In this document: positions 16,702 to 24,558 of the stretch, piece after piece
Layout of the letters: every line of letters begins with the position of its first letter
How positions within the stretch are numbered: the first letter of the stretch is position 1
From: UBA6115 sp012514225
GTDB taxonomy: Bacteria; Bacillota; Clostridia; Christensenellales; Aristaeellaceae
NCBI GenBank assembly: GCA_036756425.1
Contig: DAIOLC010000004.1
Coordinates: forward strand, 39,106-103,105
Reading direction: 5' to 3'
DNA: 64,000 nt
Translations under genes and position numbers: made by a program
Notes under the pieces: generated by a model
Told to the model about the DNA's origin: nothing
What the model saw: only the letters and a program-made list of their open reading frames with translations
Database searches by the model: none

Positions 16702-16766
16702 CCGGAAGGCCGGGCGGCGGGGACGGGCGGCCGGGAAAGCGCGCCGCCGGGAAGAGGGAGGGAAAA

Positions 16767-17324
16767 GTGGATACCTATACGGCGGACTGTCTCACGCCCA
16801 TCGGGCGGTTCATTCTGGCCAGCGACGGGGAACGCCTCGTCGGGGCCTGGCTCATGGGGCAAAAGCATTTTGGCGGGAAGCGCGCGGGCAGCCTGGTCCC
16901 GCGGGACGGCGTCCCCGTCCTCGCCCTGGCCGCCCGGTGGCTGGACCGCTACTTCGCCGGGGAAAAGCCCGGGGCGGAGGAGCTGCCCCTGGCCCCGGAG
17001 GGCACCCGCTACCAGCGGGCGGTGTGGGACGTCCTGCGGGACATCCCCTACGGAGAGGTCAAAAGCTACGCGGAGGTCGCCGCGGCGGCCGCGAAGCGGA
17101 TGGGCACGTCGTCCGCCTCCGCGCGCGCGGCCGGCGGCGCCGTCGGCCGCAATCCCCTCTCCGTCTTCATCCCCTGCCACCGGGTGGTGGGGGCGGGGGG
17201 AAGCCTGACCGGGTACGCCGGCGGGCTGGACCGGAAGGAATGGCTGCTGCGGCACGAGGGGGCGATTGAACCATCCGCGACCTGCCTTTCGCGCAACGCC
17301 CCGGCGTCAGGGCAGCCGTTTTGA
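16767..17324 (+). CDS. ogt: Methylated-DNA--[protein]-cysteine S-methyltransferase
   Basis: A 185-residue suicide repair protein that removes alkyl groups from O6-alkylguanine. The active-site motif is PCHRV with C137; the upstream helix-turn-helix is RYQRAVWDVLRDIPYGEVKSYAEVA and the Asn hinge is GRNPLSVF. The C-terminal 18 residues after the conserved LLRHEG are extra for the family. The start is GTG at 16767 after GAGGGAGGGA. With the Ada-AlkA fusion upstream it forms a compact adaptive-response pair likely cotranscribed and induced by methyl damage. Confidence 0.94.
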   Translation: MDTYTADCLTPIGRFILASDGERLVGAWLMGQKHFGGKRAGSLVPRDGVPVLALAARWLDRYFAGEKPGAEELPLAPEGTRYQRAVWDVLRDIPYGEVKSYAEVAAAAAKRMGTSSASARAAGGAVGRNPLSVFIPCHRVVGAGGSLTGYAGGLDRKEWLLRHEGAIEPSATCLSRNAPASGQPF

Positions 17325-17354
17325 TTTGGGCACCCTGATTGGGGCTTTATGTTT

Positions 17355-17490
17355 TCATTCCTTGTCCACGATCTTTGGGTATTCCAAAATGTAGTTTTGG
17401 GCAGCCCTGTCAAGAGCCGGGCGCTCATTGACATAATCGTTCAATGCCGACTGATTGAACCATGCTTTCCAGCCGGAATCCAACATACCG
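17355..17490 (-). pseudogene. Possible gene remnant (C-terminal coding fragment)
   Basis: The minus-strand frame ending at 17355 reads GWKAWFNQSALNDYVNERPA then AAQNYILEYPKIVDKE, which looks like a normal protein C-terminus, but upstream it turns into unlikely sequence and runs into the next gene. No start or ribosome site fits. It lies in the lower-GC patch from about 17330 to 18110. It may be the broken end of a secreted or effector-like gene; this is uncertain. Confidence 0.25.
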
Positions 17491-17622
17491 CCGCGTCTTG
17501 AGCGTCCGCCGGGGTCTTGACACCAAGGCCAAACCGGAAAAGAGAAACTGAAGGGGGAAACAGGCGAGCGGAATATGAGGAATATCTGCGGCAAGGCGCC
17601 TGGACACCCATCGGTTCTCTTC

Positions 17623-18057
17623 TTACCTGAAAATAAAAGTATTGCCTTTAATGGTTGGCGAAAAGATGACGGATTCATCAAGAACGATAAACTGGCCCTT
17701 GCTCAGGGTAAAGCTGAAGCCCCTCAGGTAACTCTCTTTCTCTGCCCAGGTATGCATAATCAAACTATTGTCATCAATTCTGGTCCTTGTAACGTCAAGC
17801 TTTGTACCAATGTAAACAAGGGGATTGTTGTCAGTTGAAATCGTCCAGTCTCCGGCAGGAATATCAACGCCGACCTCATACGCGCCTGCCGGCACCATTA
17901 CTTCCTGCCAATCGTCGCTGTTCCACATGATGTGCTGAATAAGCAATATCTCCGCTTGCAGCTCCTCAAAGGAAAGGCCGGCATATTTCTCTTCCGCGGC
18001 AACTGTGGAGCCCGTGAGAATCAGCAGCCCCAAAACAAGAATCAGCGCTTTTTTCAT
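17623..18057 (-). CDS. Secreted hypothetical protein
   Basis: A 144-residue exported protein: signal peptide MKKALILVLGLLILTGSTVAAEE with a likely signal peptidase I site after VAA, then a beta-rich domain with VMVPAGAYEVGVDIPAGDWTI and SFTLSKGQFIVLDESVIF. The phrase PAGxYxVGxDIPAG is found in small secreted proteins of Gram-positive bacteria of unknown role. ATG at 18057 follows AGGAGATATCCC; a start at 18078 is also possible. TATAAT at 18090-18095 (minus strand) is the likely -10. The gene and its surroundings have visibly lower GC than neighbours, suggesting recent transfer. Confidence 0.75.
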   Translation of the reverse strand: MKKALILVLGLLILTGSTVAAEEKYAGLSFEELQAEILLIQHIMWNSDDWQEVMVPAGAYEVGVDIPAGDWTISTDNNPLVYIGTKLDVTRTRIDDNSLIMHTWAEKESYLRGFSFTLSKGQFIVLDESVIFSPTIKGNTFIFR

Positions 18058-18239
18058 GGGATATCTCCTGTTAAACAATATTGATTGGCATTATAGTATC
18101 ACAAAAAGCACCGTTATACCGAACCCAGACGCAAACGCTTCGGCGGGACGGCCATTCTGCACTTCCGCGTTGCCTCTTTCACCCGTCGCAGGCTCCGGCT
18201 GCGCCTCGTTCTTTCGGCTTTGCGGAGCCATCAAACATT

Positions 18240-18334
18240 CCCGTCCCCCATATGCGCTTGCTTGTTCGTTCGGTATGAAGCGTCCGCACAAGAGGATTGA
18301 CAAACAGAAGCCGCCTCCGAATGGGGGCGGCTTC
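18240..18334 (-). repeat. Terminator-linked 3' repeat, degenerate copy 4
   Basis: It starts with the hairpin GAAGCCGCC / GGCGGCTTC (18307-18334), 19 bases after the epimerase stop, followed on the minus strand by CTGTTTGTCAAT and TGTGCGGACGC. This matches, loosely, the hairpin + TTGTCAAA + CTGCGGAC layout of the copies at 47844, 63394 and 63865. The hairpin is the likely terminator of the RbsABC-type operon. Confidence 0.45.
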
Positions 18335-18353
18335 GATTTGCCAGGGAGCCGGG

Positions 18354-19199
18354 TTACAGCCCGCAGGAGCGGAGATAGGCGACGCTTTTCTTCAGCACCT
18401 CGGCGCTGCCGCCGATTTCCAGGGTGGAGGCGTGGATTTCCTTCCGGTCCGCCAGCACCTGGGCGACGCCCTTGATGTCGATGACGCCGTCGCCCAGCGC
18501 GATGGTGGAGAACCCGCAGCCGAACTGCTTGCCGCGCAGCGGGAGCCATTCCGCGCCCAGGTCCTTCCAGTGCACATGGAAAATCTTGTCCTTGAAGGCC
18601 CTGGCCATCTCCACCGGGTCCGTGCCGCCCAGCCAGGAATTGCCGGTGTCCATGTTCACGCCCAGGGAAACGGGGTTGCCCAGGCAGTCCATGACGTCCC
18701 GGATGCCCTGGATGGAGTCCGTGACGGGGCCATGGGGTTCCAGCAGCAGGTTGACGCCGAAGTCCTCCGCCATCCGGCAGGGCACGGCCAGCTTTTCGGC
18801 GATGGTGAAAATCCGCTGCTCGTAGGTCAGCTTCTTCGCCCACGCGGAGTGCGGCTCGCCCTCGGTGGTCACGCAGTCCCGGATGCCGATGGCGGCGGCG
18901 AACTTGATGCCCTTCATGATGCCGGCGGTCTGGAACACGCCGGGGTTGCTGGGCTCCAGCAGCGCGCCGTGCACGCAGACGGTCGAGGGCGTGATGCCGT
19001 ACTTCTCAAACAGGCGCCTGGTCTCGAAGGGGTCGCCGTCCAGGCTGACGGTCGCGGCCAGGCCCGCCGAGTTGAACATACTGCTGCCTTCGTGCACGTC
19101 CGTGATGTCCGCGCAGGTAAAGCCCGCCTCGCGGGCCAGCTCGAGCTGCCGCTCGACGGAAGTATAGGGTTGAAGCGCCAGGAACACGCCGATATTCAT
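18354..19199 (-). CDS. Sugar phosphate isomerase/epimerase (AP endonuclease 2 TIM barrel)
   Basis: A 281-residue TIM-barrel protein of the xylose isomerase-like superfamily. Visible barrel motifs include a first strand MNIGVFLALQPY, GFTCADITDVHEGS, LLLEPHGPVTDS with the metal-ligand Glu, GVNMDTGNSWL with the ligand Asp, and FHVHWKDLG with the ligand His. It probably isomerises or epimerises the sugar imported by the upstream ABC system. The ATG at 19199 follows AGGAGGG. It is the last gene of a leftward operon and is separated from the binding-protein gene by a strong hairpin. Confidence 0.85.
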   Translation of the reverse strand: MNIGVFLALQPYTSVERQLELAREAGFTCADITDVHEGSSMFNSAGLAATVSLDGDPFETRRLFEKYGITPSTVCVHGALLEPSNPGVFQTAGIMKGIKFAAAIGIRDCVTTEGEPHSAWAKKLTYEQRIFTIAEKLAVPCRMAEDFGVNLLLEPHGPVTDSIQGIRDVMDCLGNPVSLGVNMDTGNSWLGGTDPVEMARAFKDKIFHVHWKDLGAEWLPLRGKQFGCGFSTIALGDGVIDIKGVAQVLADRKEIHASTLEIGGSAEVLKKSVAYLRSCGL

Positions 19200-19261
19200 T
19201 GGACTTGCATCCCTCCTGTCCGTGTCGGTCGGGGGCGGGCGGCTCGGTGCCGCCAAAGCGG

Positions 19262-19288
19262 GCGGCGCGCCCGGAGGGGGCGCGCCGC
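19262..19288 (-). terminator. Hairpin after the sugar-binding protein gene
   Basis: A perfect 11-base-pair stem GCGGCGCGCCC / GGGCGCGCCGC with a 5-base loop lies 8 bases after the binding-protein stop, inside the operon. It probably protects the 3' end of the binding-protein mRNA or partly stops transcription. Equivalent hairpins follow the binding-protein genes at 50957 and 60896. Confidence 0.65.
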
Positions 19289-19295
19289 GGGGGGT

Positions 19296-20378
19296 TCAGT
19301 GCGTCGCCAGGTATTCGATCAGCTTTTCGTCGAACTTCGCGAACTCTTCCCGGCTGGCCTCGAAGGCGGCTTCATAATCCGCGAGCTTCCACTGGAAGGC
19401 GTCCGCGGCGCGGCCGGCGAGGTAGTCGGACACCGTCCACGGGATGGCCTTGTCCAGGTTTTCGCCGGTGAGGACGAAAGGCGGCTTGATCTGCAGGTAG
19501 CGCACGAAATCCTCGCCGTTGAAGTAGCGGATAATCTGCTGGATGCTGATGTCGGCGTTGAGGGAGGGCGGGTTGGGCACGGTGGCCGCGAGCGCGCCGG
19601 ACGCCAGGTCCGGCCAGGCGTCGTCCTTGCCGTTGTTGGAAACAAGCACCTTGCCGGTGATGCCCAGCTCGTCGAACACCTGCTTCACGCCGAAGTAGGT
19701 CTCCTCGTTGCAGCAGAAGACCACGTCGAAGTCCACGCCGCTGGCGATGAGGTCCTGGGCGATGGGGATGGCCAGGGTGCGCTGCCACTCGGAGGACTTG
19801 GTCAGGATGGCCGGCTTCATGCCCGCCTCCTCCAGCGCCATGTCGAAGCCCACGATTTCGCCTTCCGCGGTGCTCTGACCGAGGAAGCCGGGGATGTTGA
19901 CGCACTGCGCGTCCGGGTAGTTGTCGGCGACCCACTTGCCGATCATGTAGCCCATCATCACGAAGTTGTCGGTGACGTGGCCGTTGAGGTCCGTGCCCTC
20001 CTTCAGTTCCGGCTTGCCGGCGATGAAGAAAATCGGCACGTTGGCCGCGTTGGCCGCCGCGATGGACTCCGCGCTGCCCGCGGTGCCCGCGGTGATGACC
20101 GCGATGGCGTCCGCGCCGGCGGAGATGGCGTCCTGCACGTTGGCCAGCTCCTGCTCGGGGTTGTAGTCGGAGTTGAGCTCCTTGACCACCAGGCCCACTT
20201 CCGCGCCGATGGCCTTGAAGGCGTCGCCGAACTGGGCGTAGTAGTCGTCGGGGCCCGCGTTGATAAAGTAGACGGTCTTGCCGGTCACGTTGTCCTTGGG
20301 CGCTTCCGCCAGGGCGGCCGCCATGGAGAGGACGAGGACCAGGGCCACGAGGAGGGGCAGGAATCTTTTCATCTTCAT
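19296..20378 (-). CDS. Sugar ABC transporter substrate-binding protein (RbsB-like)
   Basis: A 360-residue periplasmic-binding-protein fold of the ribose/galactose type. A signal peptide covers about residues 1-24 (MKMKRFLPLLVALVLVLSMA, cleavage near ALAEA); there is no lipobox Cys, so anchoring would need another route. Then GKTVYFINAGPDDYYAQFG, DAISAGADAIAVITAGTAG and CCNEETYFGVKQVFDELG follow, typical of the two-lobe fold. ATG at 20378 (MKMK) follows AAAAGGAGA. With the permease and ATPase upstream and an epimerase downstream it forms an import operon; the sugar is not predictable. Confidence 0.92.
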   Translation of the reverse strand: MKMKRFLPLLVALVLVLSMAAALAEAPKDNVTGKTVYFINAGPDDYYAQFGDAFKAIGAEVGLVVKELNSDYNPEQELANVQDAISAGADAIAVITAGTAGSAESIAAANAANVPIFFIAGKPELKEGTDLNGHVTDNFVMMGYMIGKWVADNYPDAQCVNIPGFLGQSTAEGEIVGFDMALEEAGMKPAILTKSSEWQRTLAIPIAQDLIASGVDFDVVFCCNEETYFGVKQVFDELGITGKVLVSNNGKDDAWPDLASGALAATVPNPPSLNADISIQQIIRYFNGEDFVRYLQIKPPFVLTGENLDKAIPWTVSDYLAGRAADAFQWKLADYEAAFEASREEFAKFDEKLIEYLATH

Positions 20379-20510
20379 TCTCCTTTTCGATTTTGAACCC
20401 GTAAAAGTGCGGATGTTCCCGTTTGCGGCTGGTTTTTCCCGGCAATCCCTCCTTGCTGTCGAGCTTTCAGGCACCTGTTCCCCGGTGCCGGACGGACGAA
20501 ACCGTTTTCC

Positions 20511-21545
20511 CTACGCCTTCCGTACGCCGCGGCGCACGGTGCGCTGGCTGCTGTAGTAGCCGACGACGACCGCGAAGACGATGAGGAGCCCGGAGATGAT
20601 GTACTGGTAATGCGGGCTGACGCCCAGGATGTTCAGGGCGTTGGAGATGATGCCCAGCACCAGCACGCCGAACACCGTGCCCCAGATGTTCCCCTTGCCG
20701 CCGGACATGGCCGTGCCGCCGACGACGACCGCGGCGATGACCTCGATTTCCTTGCCCAGGCCCATGACGGGGGCGCCCGTCCCGATGCGCGCCAGCATCG
20801 TCATCGCCGCGATGGAGACGAACAGGCCGTTGATGCCGTAGAGGAGGAGCTTGAAGTTTTTCACGTTGATGCCGGCCAGGTAGGCCGCGCCCTCGTTGCC
20901 GCCCACCGCGTAGACCCGGCGGCCGAACTTGGTGTACTTGACCACCAGCGCCACGATGACGGACAGCGCGACGAACAGCACGATGGGCACCGTGACCACG
21001 AAGAGGCCCACGCGGAAGACCACGGCCTTGAGGAACTCCAGCTTGCCGATGATGGTGATTTCCCGGCCGTTGGTGATCAGGTAGGTCAGCCCGCGGTAGA
21101 TGCTCATGAAGCCCAGGGAGACGATGAAGGGCTCAATCCGCGTGCGCGAGATGATGAGGCCCATCACCAGCTGCAGCCCGATGCCCACGGCCAGGGCCAG
21201 CAGCAGGGTCTCCGGCTCGCCCCACTTGGCGGTGCGCATCAGGTAGGCCATGCCGGTGGCGAGGAAGCTGAGCATGTTGCCAATGGACAGGTCGATGCCG
21301 CCGGAAATCATCACCAGGGTCATGCTCAGGGCGAAGATGCCCGTCACCGACACCTGCAGGAGGACGTTGGAGATGTTCATGCCGCTGACGAAGTTGGCCG
21401 TGCCCTTCATCAGGTATTCCACCAGCACGACCACCAGGACCATCACGACCAGCACCATCAGGATGGGCGTGTTTTCGTGCTGCATCAGCCCGCGGCCCGT
21501 TTCGGAACGCCCCCCCGTTTGTCCCCCTTTTCCAAGCGTCCTCAT
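20511..21545 (-). CDS. Sugar ABC transporter permease (RbsC-like)
   Basis: A 344-residue integral membrane protein with 8-10 hydrophobic segments, belonging to the ribose/xylose permease family: MISGGIDLSIGNMLSFLATG near residue 80, GGNEGAAYLAGINV before the cytosolic coupling loop, and AAVVVGGTAMSGGKGNIWGT near 265. It starts with ATG overlapping the ATPase stop by 4 bases (21542-21545), so the two are translationally coupled. A 132-base gap separates it from the binding-protein gene, leaving room for separate regulation of that gene. Confidence 0.93.
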   Translation of the reverse strand: MRTLGKGGQTGGRSETGRGLMQHENTPILMVLVVMVLVVVLVEYLMKGTANFVSGMNISNVLLQVSVTGIFALSMTLVMISGGIDLSIGNMLSFLATGMAYLMRTAKWGEPETLLLALAVGIGLQLVMGLIISRTRIEPFIVSLGFMSIYRGLTYLITNGREITIIGKLEFLKAVVFRVGLFVVTVPIVLFVALSVIVALVVKYTKFGRRVYAVGGNEGAAYLAGINVKNFKLLLYGINGLFVSIAAMTMLARIGTGAPVMGLGKEIEVIAAVVVGGTAMSGGKGNIWGTVFGVLVLGIISNALNILGVSPHYQYIISGLLIVFAVVVGYYSSQRTVRRGVRKA

Positions 21546-23080
21546 ACGCCGCCTCCAATCGAGTAATGCAGGATGTTCTCTTCGTTGATGTCTTCCCGGC
21601 GCTCAATCCCGACGACCATCTCGCCGCCGCGCATCACCATCACCCGGTCGGACATGGCGATCAGCTCGGGCATGTCGGAGGAAATCAGCAGGATGCACTT
21701 GCCCTCTTTCAATAGCCCCGTCATGATCCTGTAGATTTCCTCCTTGGCGCCCACGTCGATGCCGCGGGTGGGCTCGTCGAAGATGAAGATGTCACCCTGG
21801 GTGGCGAACCATTTGGCCAGCACGACCTTCTGCTGGTTGCCGCCGGAGAGGAAGACCACCTTCTGCTCCACGCCCGGGGTGACCACGTTCATGGCCTTGA
21901 CGTAGGTGCGGGCCAGCTGCGCGTCCTCCGCCGGGGTGACGAAGGGGTTCCCCGTCTTGGCGTAGCTGGCGATGACCACGTTCTTGGTGATGGAGTGGAT
22001 GAGCACCAGGCCGGAGGACTGGCGGTCCTCGGTGATGTAGCACATGCCGTTGGAAATCGCGTCCAGCGGCGTGCGCAGGGTGACCTTCCGGCCCCGGATT
22101 TCCACCTCGCCCGCCTCCATGGGCTCCACGCCGAAGAGCAGGTTGGCCAATTCCGTCCGCCCGGAGCCCACCATGCCGGCGACGCCCAGCACCTCCCCGG
22201 AGCGCACCTTCAGGGAGGCGTCCCTTACGCCCTTGCCGCGGATGCCCCGCGCCTCGAACATGACCTCGCCGATGTCGGTCCGCTCCCGCTGGTAAAAGGC
22301 GGAGACGTCGCGGCCGACCATGTCCCGGATGAGCTGCTGCTCGGTCAAGTGCGCGATTTCGTAGGTGTTGATTTTCTGCCCGTCCCGGATGACGGTCACC
22401 CGGTCGGCAATCCTGAACACCTCGTCGAGGTGGTGGGAGATATAGATGATGCTGACGCCTTCCCCGGCGAGCACCCGGATGAGGCCCAGCAGGTGATCCG
22501 TCTCCTTCTGGGAGAAGGACGCCGTCGGCTCGTCGAGCACCATGATTTTGGATTCCTGCAGGAAGGCGCGTGCCATTTCGACCGTCTTTTGCTCGCCGCT
22601 GCCCAGGCTGCCCACGATGTCGTAGGGGGAGATGCCGGAGTTCATCCGGCGCAGCACGTCCCGGGCGCGGGAAATCATGTCCGCCTTGCGGATGAAGGGG
22701 CCGCGCCCCGGCTCGTTGCCGGCGAAGAGGTTTTCATACACCGGCAGCAGCGGGTAGAGCGCGTGCTCCTGGTAAATTGTCTGGATGCCCAGGCTCATCG
22801 CGGTGCGCGGCGTCAGCGGGCCGACGCGCCTGCCGTCCAGCAGGATGTCCCCGGCGTCGGGCGCGTAGGCGCCGGAGAGGATTTTGATCAGCGTGGACTT
22901 GCCCGCGCCGTTCTCCCCGCAGATGCCGTGCACCTCGCCCCGGCGCAGGTCGAAATCGAAGCCGGAAAAGACGTCCACGCCCGGGAAGGATTTGCAGATG
23001 CCCCGCATCTGCAGGACCGGCTCCCCCGGCGGGGCGGGCGTTTTCCCTGGTTCCTGTTCCGCGACGGAATCTGGCAGCAT
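21542..23080 (-). CDS. Sugar ABC transporter ATP-binding protein, duplicated (RbsA/MglA-like)
   Basis: A 512-residue protein with two ABC domains. The first has Walker A GENGAGKST, signature GSGEQKTVEMA and Walker B VLDEPTA; the second has GMVGSGRTE in place of a canonical Walker A, signature LSGGNQQKVVLAK and Walker B IFDEPTRGIDVG. This unequal pair is standard for RbsA/MglA. The start at 23080 is chosen because GGAGG lies 9 bases upstream; the frame goes on to a TTG at 23158 without a site. It is the first gene of the operon driven by the promoter at 23186-23213. Confidence 0.95.
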   Translation of the reverse strand: MLPDSVAEQEPGKTPAPPGEPVLQMRGICKSFPGVDVFSGFDFDLRRGEVHGICGENGAGKSTLIKILSGAYAPDAGDILLDGRRVGPLTPRTAMSLGIQTIYQEHALYPLLPVYENLFAGNEPGRGPFIRKADMISRARDVLRRMNSGISPYDIVGSLGSGEQKTVEMARAFLQESKIMVLDEPTASFSQKETDHLLGLIRVLAGEGVSIIYISHHLDEVFRIADRVTVIRDGQKINTYEIAHLTEQQLIRDMVGRDVSAFYQRERTDIGEVMFEARGIRGKGVRDASLKVRSGEVLGVAGMVGSGRTELANLLFGVEPMEAGEVEIRGRKVTLRTPLDAISNGMCYITEDRQSSGLVLIHSITKNVVIASYAKTGNPFVTPAEDAQLARTYVKAMNVVTPGVEQKVVFLSGGNQQKVVLAKWFATQGDIFIFDEPTRGIDVGAKEEIYRIMTGLLKEGKCILLISSDMPELIAMSDRVMVMRGGEMVVGIERREDINEENILHYSIGGGV

Positions 23081-23185
23081 GCCGTAGCCTCCAACCTGCC
23101 CGGCCGCGCCGGGGTGTATCCGAACCGCCCCGCGGGCGAGGGTTGATGTTATGCTCAAGTGAAAAGCGGCGGTTTGATTGCCTGT

Positions 23186-23213
23186 ATTCTACAGGAACCG
23201 CCGGTATTGTCAA
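23186..23213 (-). promoter_or_regulatory. Promoter of the RbsABC-type sugar operon
   Basis: On the minus strand, -35 TTGACA (23208-23213) and -10 TAGAAT (23186-23191) are separated by 16 bases, about 105 bases upstream of the ATPase start. It is one of the best sigma-A-like promoters in the window. Confidence 0.75.
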
Positions 23214-23322
23214 GGTTTTCCGCCTGTCGCCGGCCGCCCGCGCGAGGCGCGGCGCGGCGCGCCCCCGAAGCGAAACCGTCAAACGGGAGGGATTCGTCCG
23301 CCGCGGGGGAACAAAAGGAAAA

Positions 23323-24300
23323 CTACAATTGAAGCCCGGAAAGCCACGCCGCGACGTCGCGGTCCTCGGGGAAGGCGCTGTCCGACAGCCCGGCGCCCAG
23401 TTCCCCGGGCGTGAAGGCGCGGCATTCCAGCGCGCGGCCCAGCCGCGCGGCGAGTTCGGCGTCGTTCGCGTCGGTGAAGCAAACGGCGGAGGTCACCCGG
23501 CCGTTTTTCAGGGAGAGGTTGATTTCCACCCCGCCCCAGGGGAAGCGGTTTTCCAGCAGCGCGTCGAAGCGCGGCGTCTTGCCGTAGGTCCACTCCCAGT
23601 CGCGGTATTTGCGGCTCAGCTCGTCCACCTGCCGGGCGGGCAGCGCCTCCTCCCAGGCGAAGGGCCGCGCGGGGCCGTACTCTTCGGCGAAAGCCTCAAA
23701 CAGCGCCTCCTTGAGCGAGGGGATGGTCATCCCCGGCGCGTGCTCCTTCAGGTTGCCCACCCGGGAGCGGACCGACTCCACGCCCTTGGCCTGCAGCTTC
23801 GTGGCCGACGGCGCCAGATAGCGCCCCAGCAGGGACACGTCCACATCCATCAGGATGGTGCCGTGGTGCAGGGAGGAAAGCGGCAGGTGCCGGAAGGCGT
23901 TGCCGGAGAACTTGGCGCCGGAGGAGGACAGCACGATGTCGTTGCGGCCGGAGGCGGCCGTCTCGATGCCGAAGCGCGCCACCGCCTTGCGGATGACGTC
24001 CAGCTGCCGGGTCACGTCGTAGAGCCCCTGCGGCATGACGAAGGAAAAGTTCAGGTTGCCCAGGTCGTGGTAGACCGCACCGCCCCCGGTGGTGCGCCGC
24101 ACCAGCGTGCCGCCCTCCTCCGACAGCAGCGCCGTCCGGCATTCCTTCCAGGCGTTCTGCCCCCGGCCGATAACGACGGTGTGGGCGTTCTGCCACAGGA
24201 ACAGCGCCGGCTCCGGCGACTGCGACAGCAGCAGCGCCTCCTCGACGGCCAGGTTCAGCGCGGGGTCGGTGCCGGGGGTTTCGTACAGGCGGTTGGGCAT
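23323..24300 (-). CDS. lplA: Lipoate--protein ligase
   Basis: A 325-residue LplA-type ligase that adenylates free lipoate and transfers it to lipoyl domains. Seen: VVIGRGQNAWKE, the lipoate/AMP-binding RRTTGGGAVYHDLGN, NDIVLSSSGAKFSGNA with the catalytic Lys, HHGTILMDVD, and the small C-terminal domain typical of full-length LplA. ATG at 24300 follows AAAGGAATTCC. It lies just downstream of the E2-E3-E1 dehydrogenase genes and most likely charges the E2 encoded at 28416, although a strong hairpin between them suggests partly separate expression. Confidence 0.95.
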   Translation of the reverse strand: MPNRLYETPGTDPALNLAVEEALLLSQSPEPALFLWQNAHTVVIGRGQNAWKECRTALLSEEGGTLVRRTTGGGAVYHDLGNLNFSFVMPQGLYDVTRQLDVIRKAVARFGIETAASGRNDIVLSSSGAKFSGNAFRHLPLSSLHHGTILMDVDVSLLGRYLAPSATKLQAKGVESVRSRVGNLKEHAPGMTIPSLKEALFEAFAEEYGPARPFAWEEALPARQVDELSRKYRDWEWTYGKTPRFDALLENRFPWGGVEINLSLKNGRVTSAVCFTDANDAELAARLGRALECRAFTPGELGAGLSDSAFPEDRDVAAWLSGLQL

Positions 24301-24500
24301 CAGGAATTCCTTTCAGGGGACGCCGGGGATATCGTCCCCTGGCTCATTCATGTAGTGGTTCATACACCGCGGAGCCGGTTTTAATCAAGCCCGGAACCGG
24401 GAGGAGGGGTTGGTTCAACCCCCGGCAAGCCGCCGCGGGTGCAGCGCTTGTCAGGACGCGGCTGCTTGTCATATTCAATCAGGTTTTCTGGGAGGGGGCA

Positions 24501-24536
24501 CGGGGGAGGGCGCTTTTTCAAAAGCGCCCTCCCCCG
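24501..24536 (-). terminator. Strong hairpin terminator after the E1 gene
   Basis: A 17-base-pair stem around GGGGGAGGGCGCTTTT / AAAAGCGCCCTCCCCC with a 2-base loop lies 23 bases after the E1 stop. The surrounding G-run/C-run sequence resembles the GC-rich dispersed repeats near 4.2, 6.0 and 10.8 kb. Confidence 0.75.
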
Positions 24537-24558
24537 CGTTCCTTGTGCGATTTCTTCC

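Noticed and set aside
18297..20396. A 700-codon plus-strand open frame over the epimerase and binding-protein genes
   Set aside because: No family resemblance and highly biased composition; the minus-strand genes have signal peptide and catalytic motifs.
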